Shown: positions 63,014-64,000 of the stretch, one piece after another
How the letters are laid out: every line of letters starts with the position of its first letter
Numbering within the stretch: the stretch's first letter is position 1
From: Prochlorococcus marinus subsp. marinus str. CCMP1375
GTDB lineage: Bacteria > Cyanobacteriota > Cyanobacteriia > PCC-6307 > Cyanobiaceae
Reading direction: 5' to 3'
Assembly: GCF_000007925.1 (NCBI RefSeq)
Contig: NC_005042.1
Location: forward strand, 1,178,001-1,242,000
DNA length: 64,000 bases
Program-made: the position numbers and the translations under genes
Notes under the pieces: generated by a model
What the model was told of the DNA's origin: nothing
The model's database searches: none
What the model saw: the letters and a program-made list of their open reading frames with translations, nothing else

Positions 63014-63970
63014 TCAAAGCCCCCCAAGCAAAGCAGCAAGTAGAGCTTGTTGAACATGCAATCTATTCTCAGCTTGATCAAATATTCGACTTGCTGAGCT
63101 TTCGAGCACATCATCAGTAATTTCCTCTCCTCTATGCGCTGGCAAACAATGAAGAATTATTGATTCTTTTTCTGCTTTATCTACTAAATCTTTGTTTACA
63201 GTATATCCCTCAAAGATTTCTTTTCTTTGTGCTTGTTCACTCTCTTGTCCCATAGAAGCCCAAACGTCTGTATAAATAACATGTGCCCCACTGACAGCGT
63301 CAATAGGGTTATTTGAAACACATATTTTTAACGTAGGGTGCGCCAAAGTTTTAGCTCTTTCAACAATTGAAGGCAAAGGTTCAAAGCCTTTAGGAGAAGC
63401 TATTTGTATATTGACCCCTAGTAGAGTTCCGCAGATCATTAAAGAATTTAATACATTATTCCCATCTCCTATATACGCAAGTGTAATTCCATCCAAGCTC
63501 CCAAAGGCCTCCTTAATAGTCAAGAAATCAGCAAGAGCCTGACATGGATGCTCCAAATCTGTAAGAGCATTTATCACAGGTATTGAAGACCATTTTGCAT
63601 ATTCAATCAATTCATCATTGCCAAAAGTTCTTAGTGCCAATGCATCACAATATCGACTTAAAACTCTTGCAGTGTCTTTAAGAGGTTCTCCTCTAGCCAA
63701 TTGAGTGGCCTGATTACTTAGATCAATTGTTTGCCCCCCCAATCTAGCCATTGCCACTTGAAAACTAACTCTTGTCCTAGTAGAAGCTTTGCTAAAGATA
63801 AGACCTAATACACGATTCCCTAAATCTATTCTCCGATCTCCGTTTTTTAATTGACTAGATAGTTGGAGAAGAGCTTTCACTTGATCTGATGTGAAGTCAG
63901 AACAAGAAATAAAGTCCTTACCTGCCAAATCAGCAAGGACTCTTGATACAGATAGGGAGTTCATGTTCAT
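63014..63970 (-). CDS. argF: Ornithine carbamoyltransferase
   Basis: 318 aa. Carbamoyl-phosphate loop SKASTRTRVSFQVAM near 56-70, HPCQALADFL near 140, and the ornithine-side HCLPAHRGEEI near 272. It makes citrulline from ornithine for arginine synthesis. ATGs at 63970 and 63964 both fit; I use the first. It runs in the same direction as lexA, 66 nt upstream of it; the gap carries the LexA-box candidates. Confidence 0.96.
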   Translation of the reverse strand: MNMNSLSVSRVLADLAGKDFISCSDFTSDQVKALLQLSSQLKNGDRRIDLGNRVLGLIFSKASTRTRVSFQVAMARLGGQTIDLSNQATQLARGEPLKDTARVLSRYCDALALRTFGNDELIEYAKWSSIPVINALTDLEHPCQALADFLTIKEAFGSLDGITLAYIGDGNNVLNSLMICGTLLGVNIQIASPKGFEPLPSIVERAKTLAHPTLKICVSNNPIDAVSGAHVIYTDVWASMGQESEQAQRKEIFEGYTVNKDLVDKAEKESIILHCLPAHRGEEITDDVLESSASRIFDQAENRLHVQQALLAALLGGL

Positions 63971-64000
63971 ATAAACAATCTAAAATCACATTAAGAAGTG

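Overview
The window looks like a chromosomal segment of a Prochlorococcus, probably a low-light-adapted strain. The strongest marker is a Pcb-type chlorophyll a/b light-harvesting gene (10562-11626). Strong A+T bias, compact gene spacing and the picocyanobacterial order rpmH-rnpA-PH domain-yidC-ycf46-serS-rseP-rpsN-pnp agree with this. The strain assignment is inference from content. No transposase, integrase, phage gene or CRISPR array was seen.

Region 1 (1-10259) is an accessory surface-sugar island, very A+T rich and all on the + strand. It holds a FkbM methyltransferase, a HAD phosphatase, an APH-type kinase, a split transketolase pair and an SDR epimerase. These are followed by a two-gene 'sporadic carbohydrate cluster' (2OG-Fe(II) oxygenase plus LIC12192-like protein), a methyltransferase, a UDP-galactopyranose mutase and a TIGR04372-like glycosyltransferase. 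Several genes overlap, so part of it is probably one translationally coupled operon making an unusual sugar.

Region 2 (10260-15706) holds pcb, with a Fur-like box and a possible pseudoknot upstream, and a 45-aa membrane protein. A minus-strand trio follows: a passenger-less inverse-autotransporter beta-barrel and two paralogous secreted cysteine-containing proteins. A 59-aa Nif11-like protein comes next. The barrel trio is the best candidate here for an undescribed system.

Region 3 (15707-33299) is mostly core housekeeping: an ArnT/PMT-like glycosyltransferase, a GT4 enzyme, an EamA transporter, SppA, AroH, a DUF2808 protein, L34, RNase P protein, YidC with an Ig-like insertion, Ycf46, SerRS, RseP, S14, PNPase, CysQ, RsmI and an HTH protein.

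Region 4 (34078-59285) is a surface-polysaccharide locus bracketed by tRNA-Arg(TCT) and tRNA-Ala(GGC). It contains UDP-sugar enzymes (UGDH, UXS, GalE, UDP-GlcA 4-epimerase), a Wza-type export protein and a heptose-type module. The heptose module has a GmhB-like phosphatase, LhgO, an HddC-like enzyme, a GmhA-like SIS protein and a bifunctional HldE with swapped domains. The rest is an epimerase, methyltransferases, five glycosyltransferases, a Wzz-type copolymerase, an EpsG/Wzy-like polymerase, an ABC exporter and a second FkbM enzyme. Together these would make, polymerise and export a polymer or lipid-linked glycan containing xylose, uronic acid, galactose and possibly heptose.

Region 5 (59463-64000) returns to the chromosome backbone: a GT17-like glycosyltransferase, a large predicted outer-membrane barrel, lexA with a likely self-regulatory operator, and argF at the window edge.
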